Positions 1-8,166 of a DNA stretch of 64,000 nt are shown here, one piece after another. The notes below the pieces were generated by a model. It saw only the letters and a list, made by a program, of their open reading frames with translations. It was not told the DNA's origin and searched no databases. Each line of letters begins with the position of its first letter. Position 1 is the stretch's first letter. Source of the stretch: Acidobacteriaceae bacterium (lineage in GTDB: Bacteria; Acidobacteriota; Terriglobia; Bryobacterales; Bryobacteraceae). The stretch lies in the NCBI GenBank assembly GCA_019240475.1, contig JAFAYI010000018.1:124001-188000 (forward strand). Direction: 5' to 3'. Both the position numbers and the translations under genes were made by a program.

Positions 1-461
1 TGACACGTGTAGCCGTTCGGGTAACGCTCCAAGTAGTCCTGATGCTCAGGCTCGGCCTCCCAGAACGGCCCCGCCTGCGCGACCTCCGTCACTACTTTGC
101 CCGGCCACAGCCCCGATGCTTCCACGTCCGCGATCGTCTCTCTTGCGATGCGTTCTTGCTCTTCACTCGTGTAGAAAATTGCCGAACGATAACTCGTCCC
201 CCGATCGTTACCCTGCCGATTGAGCGTCGTCGGATCGTGAATCTGAAAAAAGAACTCCAGCAGCTTCCGATAACTCAACCTCTCCGGATCGAAGACAATC
301 TCGATCGCCTCGGCGTGCGTTCCGTGATTCCGATAGGTCGCATTCGGCGCATCGCCGCCCGAATAACCCACGCGCGTCGCAATCACGCCAGGAAACCGCC
401 GCAGTAATTCCTGCATCCCCCAGAAACATCCGCCTGCCAGAATCGCCGTTTCAGTCGGCAT
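1..461 (-). CDS. msrA: Peptide-methionine (S)-S-oxide reductase MsrA, C-terminus cut by window edge
   Basis: MsrA reduces the S epimer of methionine sulfoxide in oxidised proteins and free methionine, using thioredoxin. The ATG at 459-461 opens a protein beginning [15 protein letters not shown]; the GGCFWG motif carries the catalytic cysteine near residue 12. Further family signatures are visible: [33 protein letters not shown] and a last visible segment [10 protein letters not shown]. About 153 residues lie in the window, so probably 10-25 residues are missing at the left edge. The start is one base past the stop of msrB, so the two reductases form a translationally coupled pair covering both sulfoxide epimers. 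Identification is secure. Confidence 0.95.
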   Translation of the reverse strand, partial: MPTETAILAGGCFWGMQELLRRFPGVIATRVGYSGGDAPNATYRNHGTHAEAIEIVFDPERLSYRKLLEFFFQIHDPTTLNRQGNDRGTSYRSAIFYTSEEQERIARETIADVEASGLWPGKVVTEVAQAGPFWEAEPEHQDYLERYPNGYTC

Positions 462-462
462 G

Positions 463-927
463 TTACTTCTTCGCTCCTTCTGCTTTTGCTTCGAACAGTT
501 GCCTGTAACTTCCATACCCTTCGCTCTCCAGCCGGTCCGCCGGAATGAAGCGCAACGAAGCCGAATTGATGCAATAACGCAACCCGCCGCTTTCCCGCGG
601 CCCATCCGGAAACACGTGCCCTAAATGACTATCGCCTCCCCGCGATCGAACTTCCGTCCGCCTCATCCCGTGGCTGCTGTCATTCTTCTCTATTACGTTC
701 TCCGCCTCCACCGGCTTTGTGAAACTCGGCCACCCACACCCGCTATCGAACTTGTCAAGTGAAGTAAAGAGCGGCTCGCCCGACACGATGTCTACATAAA
801 GCCCCGCTTCTTTGCTGTCCCAATAAGCATTCCGGAACGGCCGCTCCGTCGCGTTATGCTGTGTCACTTCGTATTGCTCCGGCGATAGGCGCGAAACCGC
901 CTCCGGGCTCTTATGATAATTCGCCAT
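463..927 (-). CDS. msrB: Peptide-methionine (R)-S-oxide reductase MsrB, zinc-less form
   Basis: MsrB reduces the R epimer of methionine sulfoxide. The family core is plain: [35 protein letters not shown] and the catalytic cysteine segment [11 protein letters not shown] near the C-terminus. The two CxxC pairs that bind structural zinc in many MsrBs are absent ([13 protein letters not shown] and [12 protein letters not shown] stand in those places), so this is the zinc-independent subtype. I chose the ATG at 927 (MANYHKS) because a GGAG lies six bases upstream; an in-frame ATG at 939 contains that Shine-Dalgarno itself. Length is about 154 aa. It lies directly upstream of msrA with a one-base gap, so the two are presumably co-transcribed. 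Confidence 0.95.
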   Translation of the reverse strand: MANYHKSPEAVSRLSPEQYEVTQHNATERPFRNAYWDSKEAGLYVDIVSGEPLFTSLDKFDSGCGWPSFTKPVEAENVIEKNDSSHGMRRTEVRSRGGDSHLGHVFPDGPRESGGLRYCINSASLRFIPADRLESEGYGSYRQLFEAKAEGAKK

Positions 928-992
928 TTGCTGCTCCATTGGATTCCATCATCGACAGTTAGTTGCGCCGTTTTTCCGCGCGCCGCGCTCCT

Positions 993-2039
993 TCAGGCGC
1001 CCGCCAGCGCCTTCCTGCAATACGCCAAACACTTCTTCACTTCCTCAACCGGGGTTCCCGCGCCCGCGTACTCATACTCGATCAGCGCCGGTATCGGATA
1101 CCTTTTGTGCTTTAGGAGCTGAAGGACCCGCACGATCGGGGTGTCCCCTTCGCCAAACGGTTTATTCGGTCCGTTATTCTTCTGCCGGTCCTTCAAATGC
1201 AAGTGGCTGATCCTCTCATGCTGCTGCTCGATGTACTGCGCCGCGTCGAATCCTCCCGCCGTGAAATGTCCGATGTCGAGATTGACTTTAAACCACCTCG
1301 ATAGGTCTAGCGCCTTTTGAAACGTCTCGGGTGAAGAAAATTCGTCGGGGTTGCCCGTTTCGCTGTGGCCGTGCACCGCCACCGTGATCCGATATTTCTC
1401 CGCCAGAGGCTTCAGCCTCGGAAGCATGCTCACCTGCGTCGAGGATGCAATCGCTTTCGCCCGCAGCGCCTTGGCCTCCTGGAAACATTTGTCCAGCTCT
1501 TCATCGCTGAAATCCTTCCCGAAGTTCAGCGTGTACGCAAAAATCTCGATCCCCGCGCTCGCAAATTTCTGCCGCGCGCCCTCGAAATGTCCCATCGGCG
1601 TATTCAGCCTCCATTGCCGCAGCTTCTCCCGGAATTCTTTCTCTTCAGGGCTTCCCCTCGCTGCCTCGTACTTCGCCCTCATCTCCTCCATTGATGGCGT
1701 CTTCCCATCCGCCCCCGGCTTCGATATGTCGCTCAGAAGTTTCGTAAGCACCACGTCCTCCGGCTCCGCCTGCGGCGAAAACAACTCGCAAACGTGAGCC
1801 CCGCAATCCTTCATCGCCTGGATGACCGGTCCAATCGCATCTCCCTTCACCCTCGGCAACTCTCGAAAGCTATACGTGCAAACGCCTACCTGGACCCCGT
1901 GCCCTCCCCCCGAGGCGCGCGCAACCGCCATCCCCGAAACCAGCCCCGCGCCCCATCTTCCTAACTCGCGCCTTGAAAGCTTCGTATCGTCCTCCTCGCC
2001 ACTGTTAAGCCTATCGCTTGGCCTGCATCTCGCAGTCAA
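993..2039 (-). CDS. Tat-exported sugar phosphate isomerase/epimerase-like TIM-barrel protein
   Basis: The protein belongs to the xylose isomerase-like / AP-endonuclease-2 TIM-barrel superfamily: VQVGVCTYSF opens strand 1, and the metal-site segments VAVHGHSETG, VNLDIGHFTAGG, ISHLHLKDR and PALIEYEY follow in order. Substrate is unknown; relatives act on sugars or inositols. A Tat signal (SRRELGRWGAGLVSG) is preceded by about 20 residues when translation begins at TTG 2039, the only standard in-frame start upstream of it. However, AGGAGG (1991-1996) sits five bases before an ACG codon (1983-1985) exactly where the Tat peptide should begin, so an ACG start is possible. It is divergent from the FecR-like gene, with about 50 bases between them. 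Confidence 0.8.
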   Translation of the reverse strand: MTARCRPSDRLNSGEEDDTKLSRRELGRWGAGLVSGMAVARASGGGHGVQVGVCTYSFRELPRVKGDAIGPVIQAMKDCGAHVCELFSPQAEPEDVVLTKLLSDISKPGADGKTPSMEEMRAKYEAARGSPEEKEFREKLRQWRLNTPMGHFEGARQKFASAGIEIFAYTLNFGKDFSDEELDKCFQEAKALRAKAIASSTQVSMLPRLKPLAEKYRITVAVHGHSETGNPDEFSSPETFQKALDLSRWFKVNLDIGHFTAGGFDAAQYIEQQHERISHLHLKDRQKNNGPNKPFGEGDTPIVRVLQLLKHKRYPIPALIEYEYAGAGTPVEEVKKCLAYCRKALAGA

Positions 2040-2091
2040 AACTACGCGGAATTCCTTCTTCTGCTCTACACGTCTAACAAATCGAAGAGCA

Positions 2092-3111
2092 ATGAAAACA
2101 GGTCTGAGTTATCACTTCAGATTAGTCGCCGCCCTGCTGGTCGCCTCCTGCGGCCCCGTCCTCGCGCAACAAACTGCGCCCATGCAGCCTGCTCCTCCGG
2201 AGCCCGGTATGCAGCCCGCCAACATGCCTCCCGGAGGAATGCCGCCCGCCGAACTCCCGCGTCCCGGCTCGCTGAACTACGTGCAAGGCGAGGTGGCCTC
2301 TGCCGGCCAGCCCTTGTCGCCTCAATCGGTCGGGCGCTTTTCGCTGCGGCCTGGCCAGGACCTCTCCACCGGGAACGGATACGCCGAAGTGCTGCTCACC
2401 CCCGGCGCCTTTCTCCGCATCGGTCCCCACTCGCAGCTCCGCTTCTCTGCCGTCGGCCTCGCCGACACCCGCATTGATCTCGCCCGCGGCAACGCTCTCG
2501 TCGAAGTCGATCAATTCATCTCCGGCACTCACCTCGAAGTCACGCTCGCGGCCGCTTCCGTCGACATGCTGAAAAAGGGTCTCTACGGCTTCGCTGCCGA
2601 TCCACCCGCGGCTCGCGTCTTCGATGGCAAAGCGGACGTCGTCACTCAAGCCGCCCATCGCGACATCGGCAAACACGACCAGGTCGCGCTCGCCAATAAT
2701 CCCCAGCTCAAGAAATCGGACTTCGACGAGAACCAGGCCAAACAGGACCAGCTCTACGTCTGGAGCGCCGCCCGCAGCCGCACCGAATCCGAGCAGAATA
2801 AATTAGTCGCCCAAAACTCGGCCGGCTACTATCCTCTCGCGGACGGCTGGTTCTGGGATCCCTATGCCGATTACTACGGCTTCTGGGGCCCCGGCTATTG
2901 GAATAGCCCGTTCGGCTTCGGTTTCTATGGCGGCTTCTATCCCGGTTTCTACCACGGCTTCTATGGCGGCCGGCGCGGCGGTTGGCACGGTGGCTGGAGC
3001 CATGCCGGCGGCTGGCACGGCGGTCACGCGTTCGTCGGAGTTCACGGCAACGGCGTCGCCGGTGGCTTCCATGGCGGCGGTTTCCACGGCGGCGGGGGCG
3101 GCCACCGCTGA
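2092..3111 (+). CDS. Secreted FecR-like domain protein with Gly/Tyr/His-rich tail
   Basis: The 339-residue product begins MKTGLSYHF with a Sec signal ending near AQQ. A Pro/Met-rich linker follows, then a FecR-like beta domain (LNYVQGEVASAG, LSTGNGYAEVLLTPG, FLRIGPHSQL, GLYGF, DGKADV) and the marker DQLYVWSAARS. The last 110 residues are rich in Gly, Tyr, Phe, Trp and His, typical of low-complexity surface tails. It has a clear paralogue at 61683-62879 with the same order of motifs. FecR domains in other bacteria often sense or bind peptidoglycan or regulate sigma factors; here no sigma or anti-sigma gene is adjacent, so a structural envelope role is only a guess. The ATG at 2092 was preferred because it starts the signal peptide. 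Confidence 0.75.
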   Translation: MKTGLSYHFRLVAALLVASCGPVLAQQTAPMQPAPPEPGMQPANMPPGGMPPAELPRPGSLNYVQGEVASAGQPLSPQSVGRFSLRPGQDLSTGNGYAEVLLTPGAFLRIGPHSQLRFSAVGLADTRIDLARGNALVEVDQFISGTHLEVTLAAASVDMLKKGLYGFAADPPAARVFDGKADVVTQAAHRDIGKHDQVALANNPQLKKSDFDENQAKQDQLYVWSAARSRTESEQNKLVAQNSAGYYPLADGWFWDPYADYYGFWGPGYWNSPFGFGFYGGFYPGFYHGFYGGRRGGWHGGWSHAGGWHGGHAFVGVHGNGVAGGFHGGGFHGGGGGHR

Positions 3112-3341
3112 TCGCTCATCGCCCGCCCGCCGCGGTGCTGTGGCCTCTTCCGGGCCACCTCCCGCCATAGCAATCTCAGCCAACTTCATTGACATCTGGA
3201 TCGATGGTCTTAAGCCACCGCCCCCTCGGTCACCCATTTGCCATCAAAAACATCTTCCGTGCGCCCAACCACTTACCCGCCCTCCGCGCCGCCCGCCGCA
3301 CTCCCCCTATCCGACCATCGGCGCGAAGGAGCATTCTCTTT

Positions 3342-4016
3342 ATGTCTACCGAAGCCCAAATCTGCGCCAATCAACAAAACGCCCGGCACTCCACCGGCCC
3401 TGTCACCGACGCCGGCAAAGCCGCCTCCTGCCAGAACAACTTCCGCCACGGCATGGCCGGCGCCTTCCGCGTCCTGCCCTCGGAAGATCAAGACGAATTC
3501 GATTGCCTCGCAGCCGCCCTTCGCGCCGAGCACCAGCCCGCCACCCTCACCGAGTCCCTGCTCGTCGAGAAGATGGCCCAGCACTATTGGCTCTCGCAGC
3601 GCGCCCAGCGTCTGCAGGACCTGACCATGGCCGAAGATCTTCCCGCCAAAGACCAGGACCGCCAATTCTCGCTGTTTCTCCGCTACCAGACCACCAACGA
3701 CCGCGCCTTTCACAAGTCCCTGAACGATCTCCTAAAGCTCAGAGCCGAAAAGCGCAAGATGGAAATTGGCTTCGAATCGCAGCGCCAAAAGCAAGCTTCT
3801 CTCGCCCTGCGCCAATCGGCTGAAAATCGCCGCCAGGAACTTCATAAATGGGCCGTCATGCTCGCCGAAGCGAAAGTCGACCACCGGTTGGATGAGGCCG
3901 TGCGTTCCCAGCGAGCCGAAGACGTAACAAGAGTCCTCACCAACGACCGCGAACTCGACCAAATTCTCGCCGCCCACCCCGAACTCCCCCACACGGAGAC
4001 CCGCAAGACCGCCTAG
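3342..4016 (+). CDS. Acidobacterial 'NQQNARHSTGP' family protein of unknown function
   Basis: The 224-residue protein begins MSTEAQICANQQNARHSTGP and continues TDAGKAASCQNNFRHGM. This N-terminal signature recurs in many Acidobacteriota proteins (general knowledge; no function is established that I know of). The rest is predominantly alpha-helical and charged, with several heptad-like stretches (residues about 60-200: LVEKMAQHYWLSQRAQRLQDL, KLRAEKRKMEI, RRQELHKWAVMLAEAK). No signal peptide or membrane segment is visible, so it is probably cytoplasmic. The start is set by AAGGAG at 3327-3332, nine bases before the ATG; the longer frame upstream lacks a ribosome site. It stands alone between the FecR-like gene and lolD. 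Confidence 0.7.
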   Translation: MSTEAQICANQQNARHSTGPVTDAGKAASCQNNFRHGMAGAFRVLPSEDQDEFDCLAAALRAEHQPATLTESLLVEKMAQHYWLSQRAQRLQDLTMAEDLPAKDQDRQFSLFLRYQTTNDRAFHKSLNDLLKLRAEKRKMEIGFESQRQKQASLALRQSAENRRQELHKWAVMLAEAKVDHRLDEAVRSQRAEDVTRVLTNDRELDQILAAHPELPHTETRKTA

Positions 4017-4254
4017 GACGCCCTCCCTCGACTCCCATAAACGAAAACATCCACCCGTCACACTCCAAGTCCGCCCTTCTCCACCCACGTTCTCTCGAAA
4101 CGGAGAATCCCGCCCACCGCGCACCACGTCTAAAGAAATGCGTAGGAAAGGCCGATAGCTTCTTGTACGAATGCGAACCGGCTTCCGATGCGCGAAGTAC
4201 CTCGAAAGTCTCCCATGAGCGGGGCTGTTTTACTCTAGTAGGAAAGGCGGCAGT

Positions 4255-5265
4255 TTGAGCGCGGAAAGTGCGATCTGGGCGGAATCTCTCAGTAAGGCCT
4301 ACCGCTCGGGAGGCACGCAGGTCGTTGTCTTCCATGAGCTTTCACTGCAAGTGCGCCCCGGCGAACGCCTCGCCATCATCGGCGAATCAGGCGCCGGAAA
4401 ATCCACCCTGCTGCACCTGCTCGGCGGCCTGGAGCGTCCCTCGAGCGGCCAAATCTTCTACGGTGGCCAGGAAATCGCCGCGCTTGGAGACCAGGCGCTC
4501 GCCGATTTTCGCAATCGCACTATTGGCTTCGTATGGCAAAATCCATCGCTGCTGCCCGAATTCACCGCGCTTGAGAACGTCATGATGCCTCTGCTGATCC
4601 GCGGCGTAGAGCCCGGCGCGGCCCGCAAGACCGCCCGCCTCCGGCTCGAAGAGGTAGGGCTTGAGTCTCGCCAGGAGCATCGCGCCGGCGAGCTTTCCGG
4701 GGGTGAACAGCAGCGAGCCGCCCTCGCGCGCGCCCTCGCCGGCGGTCCGCGCGTCCTGCTTGCCGACGAGCCTACCGGCAGTCTCGACTTTCGTACGGGC
4801 GAAATGATCGTCGGCTTGTTAAACGAGGTCCATCTGGCCCACGGTCTCACATCTATTTTCGCGACTCACAATCTCTCCTTCGCTAGCCGGTGCGATCGCG
4901 TTCTAGAGTTAAGGAAGGGCAGCCTGCACACCGCGTCTATGATGGACTTCCAGTCCCCTGTGGTTGTGGAGCACAAAGTTCCCGTTGTGGGCGGCAATAA
5001 CGAGGTCCGCACAGGGGGTTCGGAGCCCGTTGTGCGCGGCAATAACGAGGTCCGCACAGGGCGGTTGGAGCCCGTTGTGCGCGTTGATGAAGCGGTGGAG
5101 CGCACAGGGCGGTTGGAGCCCGTTGTGCGCGGCAAAAACGAGGTCCGCACAGGGCGCTTTGTGCCCGTAGTGCGCGGTGATGTAGAGCGCACAGGGCGGT
5201 TGGAGCCCGTTGTGCGCGGTATTAAGAAAGACGCAACCCGTCTTGACGGTGGCACTTATGTTTGA
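4255..5265 (+). CDS. LolD/MacB-type ABC transporter ATPase with repeat-encoded C-terminal tail
   Basis: Residues 1 to about 222 form a complete ABC ATPase of the LolD/MacB/FtsE class: Walker A GESGAGKST near 43, Q-loop VWQNPSLLPEF, signature LSGGEQQRAALARAL, Walker B VLLADEPTGSLD, H-loop FATHN. Such ATPases drive FtsX-type permeases for lipoprotein sorting or macrolide/peptide export; no permease gene is adjacent. Family members end soon after LELRKGSL, but this frame continues about 110 residues through an array of near-identical units (RTGRLEPVVRG) and stops inside clpC, overlapping it by eight bases (ATGTTTGA). The start is TTG 4255, with GGAAAGG seven bases upstream. Whether the tail is translated and functional is not known. 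Confidence 0.85.
   Translation: MSAESAIWAESLSKAYRSGGTQVVVFHELSLQVRPGERLAIIGESGAGKSTLLHLLGGLERPSSGQIFYGGQEIAALGDQALADFRNRTIGFVWQNPSLLPEFTALENVMMPLLIRGVEPGAARKTARLRLEEVGLESRQEHRAGELSGGEQQRAALARALAGGPRVLLADEPTGSLDFRTGEMIVGLLNEVHLAHGLTSIFATHNLSFASRCDRVLELRKGSLHTASMMDFQSPVVVEHKVPVVGGNNEVRTGGSEPVVRGNNEVRTGRLEPVVRVDEAVERTGRLEPVVRGKNEVRTGRFVPVVRGDVERTGRLEPVVRGIKKDATRLDGGTYV
4972..5216. repeat. Tandem array of six REP-like imperfect palindromes, in frame at the end of the lolD-like gene
   Basis: The core unit is an imperfect palindrome CGCACA-GGGC-ggttgga-GCCC-gt-TGTGCG: two short stems separated by a two-base bulge, the architecture of REP/BIME elements. Good copies lie at 5008-5036, 5053-5081, 5101-5129, 5146-5174 (arm AGTGCG altered) and 5188-5216; a degenerate copy lies at 4972-4989 (CACAA..TTGTG). 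Right arms are spaced 45, 45, 48, 45 and 42 bases, all multiples of three, so the reading frame is preserved. Spacers carry GGCAATAACGAGGTC or decayed versions. I noticed no other copy in the window and no RAYT transposase nearby. Confidence 0.85.
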
Positions 5266-7744
5266 ACGTTATACCGAAAAAGCACGCCGCGTGATCTTCT
5301 TCGCAAGATACGAAGCGAGCCAGTTCGGCAGTCCCTATATCGAAACGGAACATCTTCTCCTAGGTCTCCTTCGGGAGGATAAGGCGCTCGCCAACCGCTT
5401 CTTGCGGTCGCACGCTGCTATAGAATCCATCCGCAAGCAGATCGAGGCGCACACCACTGTGCGCGAAAAAGTCTCCACCTCGGTCGATCTCCCCTTAAGC
5501 CACGAGTGCAAACGCGTCCTGGCTTATGGCGCCGAGGAAGCCGAACGGCTCAGCCACAAGCACATCGGCACGGAGCATCTGCTGTTGGGCCTGCTGCGCG
5601 AGGAAAAGAGTTTCGCGGCCGAAATCCTGCATGAGCGCGGGCTCCGTCTGTCTGCTGTTCGCGAGGAAATCGCCCGCTCCGCGTCCGAGAAAACCTCCGC
5701 TAACCGTCCCAAGGAAAGCTCGCTGCTCGCCGAATTCAGCCGCGACCTTACTCAGGCCGCCGTCGATGGCATGCTCGACCCGCTCATCGGCCGGGATTCG
5801 GAAGTTGATCGCGTCGTGCAGATCCTCTGCCGGCGCACCAAGAACAACCCCGTGCTCATCGGCGAGCCCGGCGTTGGAAAAACCGCCATTGTCGAAGGTC
5901 TGGCCCAGCGCATTGCCGACGGCGACGTCCCTTCGTTTCTCTCCGACAAGCGCATCCTCGCCCTCGACCTCTCTCTGATAGTTGCGGGCACTAAGTATCG
6001 CGGCCAGTTCGAAGAGCGCCTGAAGACCATCATGAAAGAGCTGATGGAAAATCAGAACGCCATCATCTTTATCGACGAGCTGCACACGCTCGTCGGCGCG
6101 GGCTCCGCCGAAGGCTCGCTCGATGCCGCCAATATCCTGAAGCCCGCTCTCTCTCGCGGCGAAATTCAATGCATCGGCGCCACTACGCCCGCCGAATACC
6201 GTAAGTCGATTGAAAAGGATCGCTCTCTCGAGCGCCGCTTCCAAGCCGTCAAAGTTCCTCCTCCGAGCGAAAGCGACGCGATCAAAATCCTGTTCGGCAT
6301 CAAGGAGCGCTACGAGAAGTTCCACGCCGTCGCCTACACCGACGAAGCCATCGATTCGGCCGTCTACACTTCCACCCGCTTTATTCCCGACCGTTTCCTT
6401 CCCGATAAGGCCATCGACCTGATCGACGAGGCGGGCGCTCGCGTCAAGCTTCGCCAGACCACGCTTCCTGCCGAAGTCGCCGATATTCAAAAGCGCATCA
6501 AGTTCATCGTCCATCGCATGGAGAACGCCATCGCCAATCACGAATTCGAAAAGGCGCGCTTCTACTCCGACGAAGAGCGTAAGGAGCGCGAGAATCTCCG
6601 CCAGCTTCGTGAAAAGTACAACCTCGACGACACCTCTACCGGCGTCGTCTCAAAGGACGATATCGAAGACGTCGTGGCGCGCTGGACCGGCGTGCCCATG
6701 ACGGCTATCAAAGAGGAAGAGATCAACAAGCTCCTCCGCATCGAAGAAGAGCTGCACAAACGCGTCATTAGCCAGGAAAAAGCTATCTCGGCGCTCTCCC
6801 GCGCCATCCGCCGCTCCCGCGCCGGACTCAAGTCCCCCAAGCGTCCCTCCGGTTCGTTCCTGTTCCTCGGACCCACCGGCGTCGGCAAAACAGAAGTCGC
6901 CCGCGCTCTCGCCGAGTTTCTCTTCGGCAGCGAGAAGTCGCTTATTCGCTTTGACATGTCGGAGTTCATGGAGAAACATTCCATCTCCAAATTGATCGGT
7001 TCGCCTCCCGGATACGTGGGCTACGAAGAGGGCGGCCAATTGACCGAGCGTGTCAAGCGCGCCCCGTACTCGATCATCCTTTTGGACGAAATCGAAAAGG
7101 CGCACCCGGACATCTACAACATCCTGCTGCAGGTGTTTGAAGACGGCCAGCTCACCGACGGTCTCGGCAACACGGTCGATTTCAAGAACACGATCATTAT
7201 CATGACGTCCAATTTGGGGGCTCGCTTCCTAGACAAGCGCGGCCAGATCGGCTTCTCGGCGCCTTCCACCACCGGCATTCCTCAAAAGGTGGAAGACCAG
7301 GTCATGAGCGAGGTTAAACGCGCCTTCAATCCCGAGTTTCTGAACCGCCTCGACGAAGTGATTCTCTTTACTTCGCTCGTCGACGAAGACCTCATCAAGA
7401 TCATCGGACTGCTGGTCGAGCAGATCAATACTAACCTCGTCGCCAAGCAGATCAAGATCCGCTTGGAACCCGAAGCGGCCAAATACATCCTCGACAAGAC
7501 CTGCGGCGACCGCAGCTATGGAGCGCGTCCCTTGCGGCGTGCTCTTCAGAAGTACATCGAAGATCCGCTCTCGGAAGCGCTCATTCAAGGTTCTCTGCCC
7601 CGTCCCGCGGAGCTCGAAATCTATCTCGGCGATAACGGCATCTACTGCCGCCAGGTCGGCGACCTCGAAGGCCAGCCCGTTCCCGCGGGCGGAATCGACG
7701 AGGGGCCCCCGGTCTCTTCCGGCACCCCGCTTTATATGTTCTAA
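5258..7744 (+). CDS. clpC: ATP-dependent Clp protease ATP-binding subunit ClpC
   Basis: ClpC is the AAA+ unfoldase that feeds substrates to ClpP. The 828-residue protein has two N-terminal Clp repeats ([26 protein letters not shown]; residues 1-150), AAA-1 with GEPGVGKT and IIFIDELHT, a UVR motif in the middle insertion ([15 protein letters not shown]), AAA-2 with GPTGVGKTE and [11 protein letters not shown], an IGF loop for ClpP docking ([10 protein letters not shown]) and a D2-small C-terminal domain. The ATG at 5258 lies inside the final codons of the lolD-like frame (ATGTTTGA overlap), suggesting translational coupling. The usual low-GC partners ctsR, mcsA and mcsB are not beside it. Confidence 0.95.
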   Translation: MFERYTEKARRVIFFARYEASQFGSPYIETEHLLLGLLREDKALANRFLRSHAAIESIRKQIEAHTTVREKVSTSVDLPLSHECKRVLAYGAEEAERLSHKHIGTEHLLLGLLREEKSFAAEILHERGLRLSAVREEIARSASEKTSANRPKESSLLAEFSRDLTQAAVDGMLDPLIGRDSEVDRVVQILCRRTKNNPVLIGEPGVGKTAIVEGLAQRIADGDVPSFLSDKRILALDLSLIVAGTKYRGQFEERLKTIMKELMENQNAIIFIDELHTLVGAGSAEGSLDAANILKPALSRGEIQCIGATTPAEYRKSIEKDRSLERRFQAVKVPPPSESDAIKILFGIKERYEKFHAVAYTDEAIDSAVYTSTRFIPDRFLPDKAIDLIDEAGARVKLRQTTLPAEVADIQKRIKFIVHRMENAIANHEFEKARFYSDEERKERENLRQLREKYNLDDTSTGVVSKDDIEDVVARWTGVPMTAIKEEEINKLLRIEEELHKRVISQEKAISALSRAIRRSRAGLKSPKRPSGSFLFLGPTGVGKTEVARALAEFLFGSEKSLIRFDMSEFMEKHSISKLIGSPPGYVGYEEGGQLTERVKRAPYSIILLDEIEKAHPDIYNILLQVFEDGQLTDGLGNTVDFKNTIIIMTSNLGARFLDKRGQIGFSAPSTTGIPQKVEDQVMSEVKRAFNPEFLNRLDEVILFTSLVDEDLIKIIGLLVEQINTNLVAKQIKIRLEPEAAKYILDKTCGDRSYGARPLRRALQKYIEDPLSEALIQGSLPRPAELEIYLGDNGIYCRQVGDLEGQPVPAGGIDEGPPVSSGTPLYMF

Positions 7745-7749
7745 CCGTC

Positions 7750-8130
7750 CTACTGCGGTACGGTAAAGCTGATCGTCCGGGCGCTCATCTCTTCCGAGCG
7801 CCCGTTCTGTCTGTGCGCTTCAACGTAAACGCTCCATTCGCCCGCCGCCTCGAACACCGGCTTGGCGATGTAAGCGCCCGGGTCCGCGCGCGCGTCCAGC
7901 GCCGGCGCCGCAAACACTTTCACGTGCGTGTGGTTCGCCATCTCGATCTGCAGCGTCACCTTCGCGTCCGCTAACGGCTTGTGCGCGCTGTCGTTCACCG
8001 TGATCCGGAATGGAATCGGCGCTCCGGTCTGCAGCACCGCCGTCGGCTCGAAGCGGATGCTGAAGTTCCCGTCACGCTCCTGCGCAACTAATAAACCCAG
8101 TCCAAGCAACAACAAAGAGGCGAATTTCAC
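7750..8130 (-). CDS. Secreted FixH/YtkA-like Ig-fold protein
   Basis: This 126-residue protein has an N-terminal signal peptide (MKFASLLLLGLGLLVAQ) followed by one beta-sandwich domain: FSIRFEPTAVLQTGAPIPFRITV, PLADAKVTLQIEM, YIAKPVFEAAGEWSVYVEA. The pattern 'propensity for gain plus reduced drift' of FixH/YtkA-like domains fits: a strand pair around DAKV and a GxW segment. FixH proteins take part in cytochrome cbb3 oxidase maturation and YtkA-like domains often bind or deliver copper; no cbb3 genes are in this window, so the role is not fixed. It ends five bases past clpC on the opposite strand and is divergent from the pyruvate carboxylase gene. Confidence 0.55.
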   Translation of the reverse strand: MKFASLLLLGLGLLVAQERDGNFSIRFEPTAVLQTGAPIPFRITVNDSAHKPLADAKVTLQIEMANHTHVKVFAAPALDARADPGAYIAKPVFEAAGEWSVYVEAHRQNGRSEEMSARTISFTVPQ

Positions 8131-8166
8131 GAACCCATTTTAACGGTTGGGTGAAAATTGAAATTC

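Noticed and set aside
3140..3158. GTGGCC/GGCCAC hairpin after the first FecR-like gene
   Set aside because: Short stem without a T run; could be chance in GC-rich sequence, so not listed as a terminator.
4972..5216. CRISPR array reading of the tandem repeats
   Set aside because: Spacers are near-identical and only 13-19 bases, units are internally palindromic and lie in a coding frame; no cas genes.
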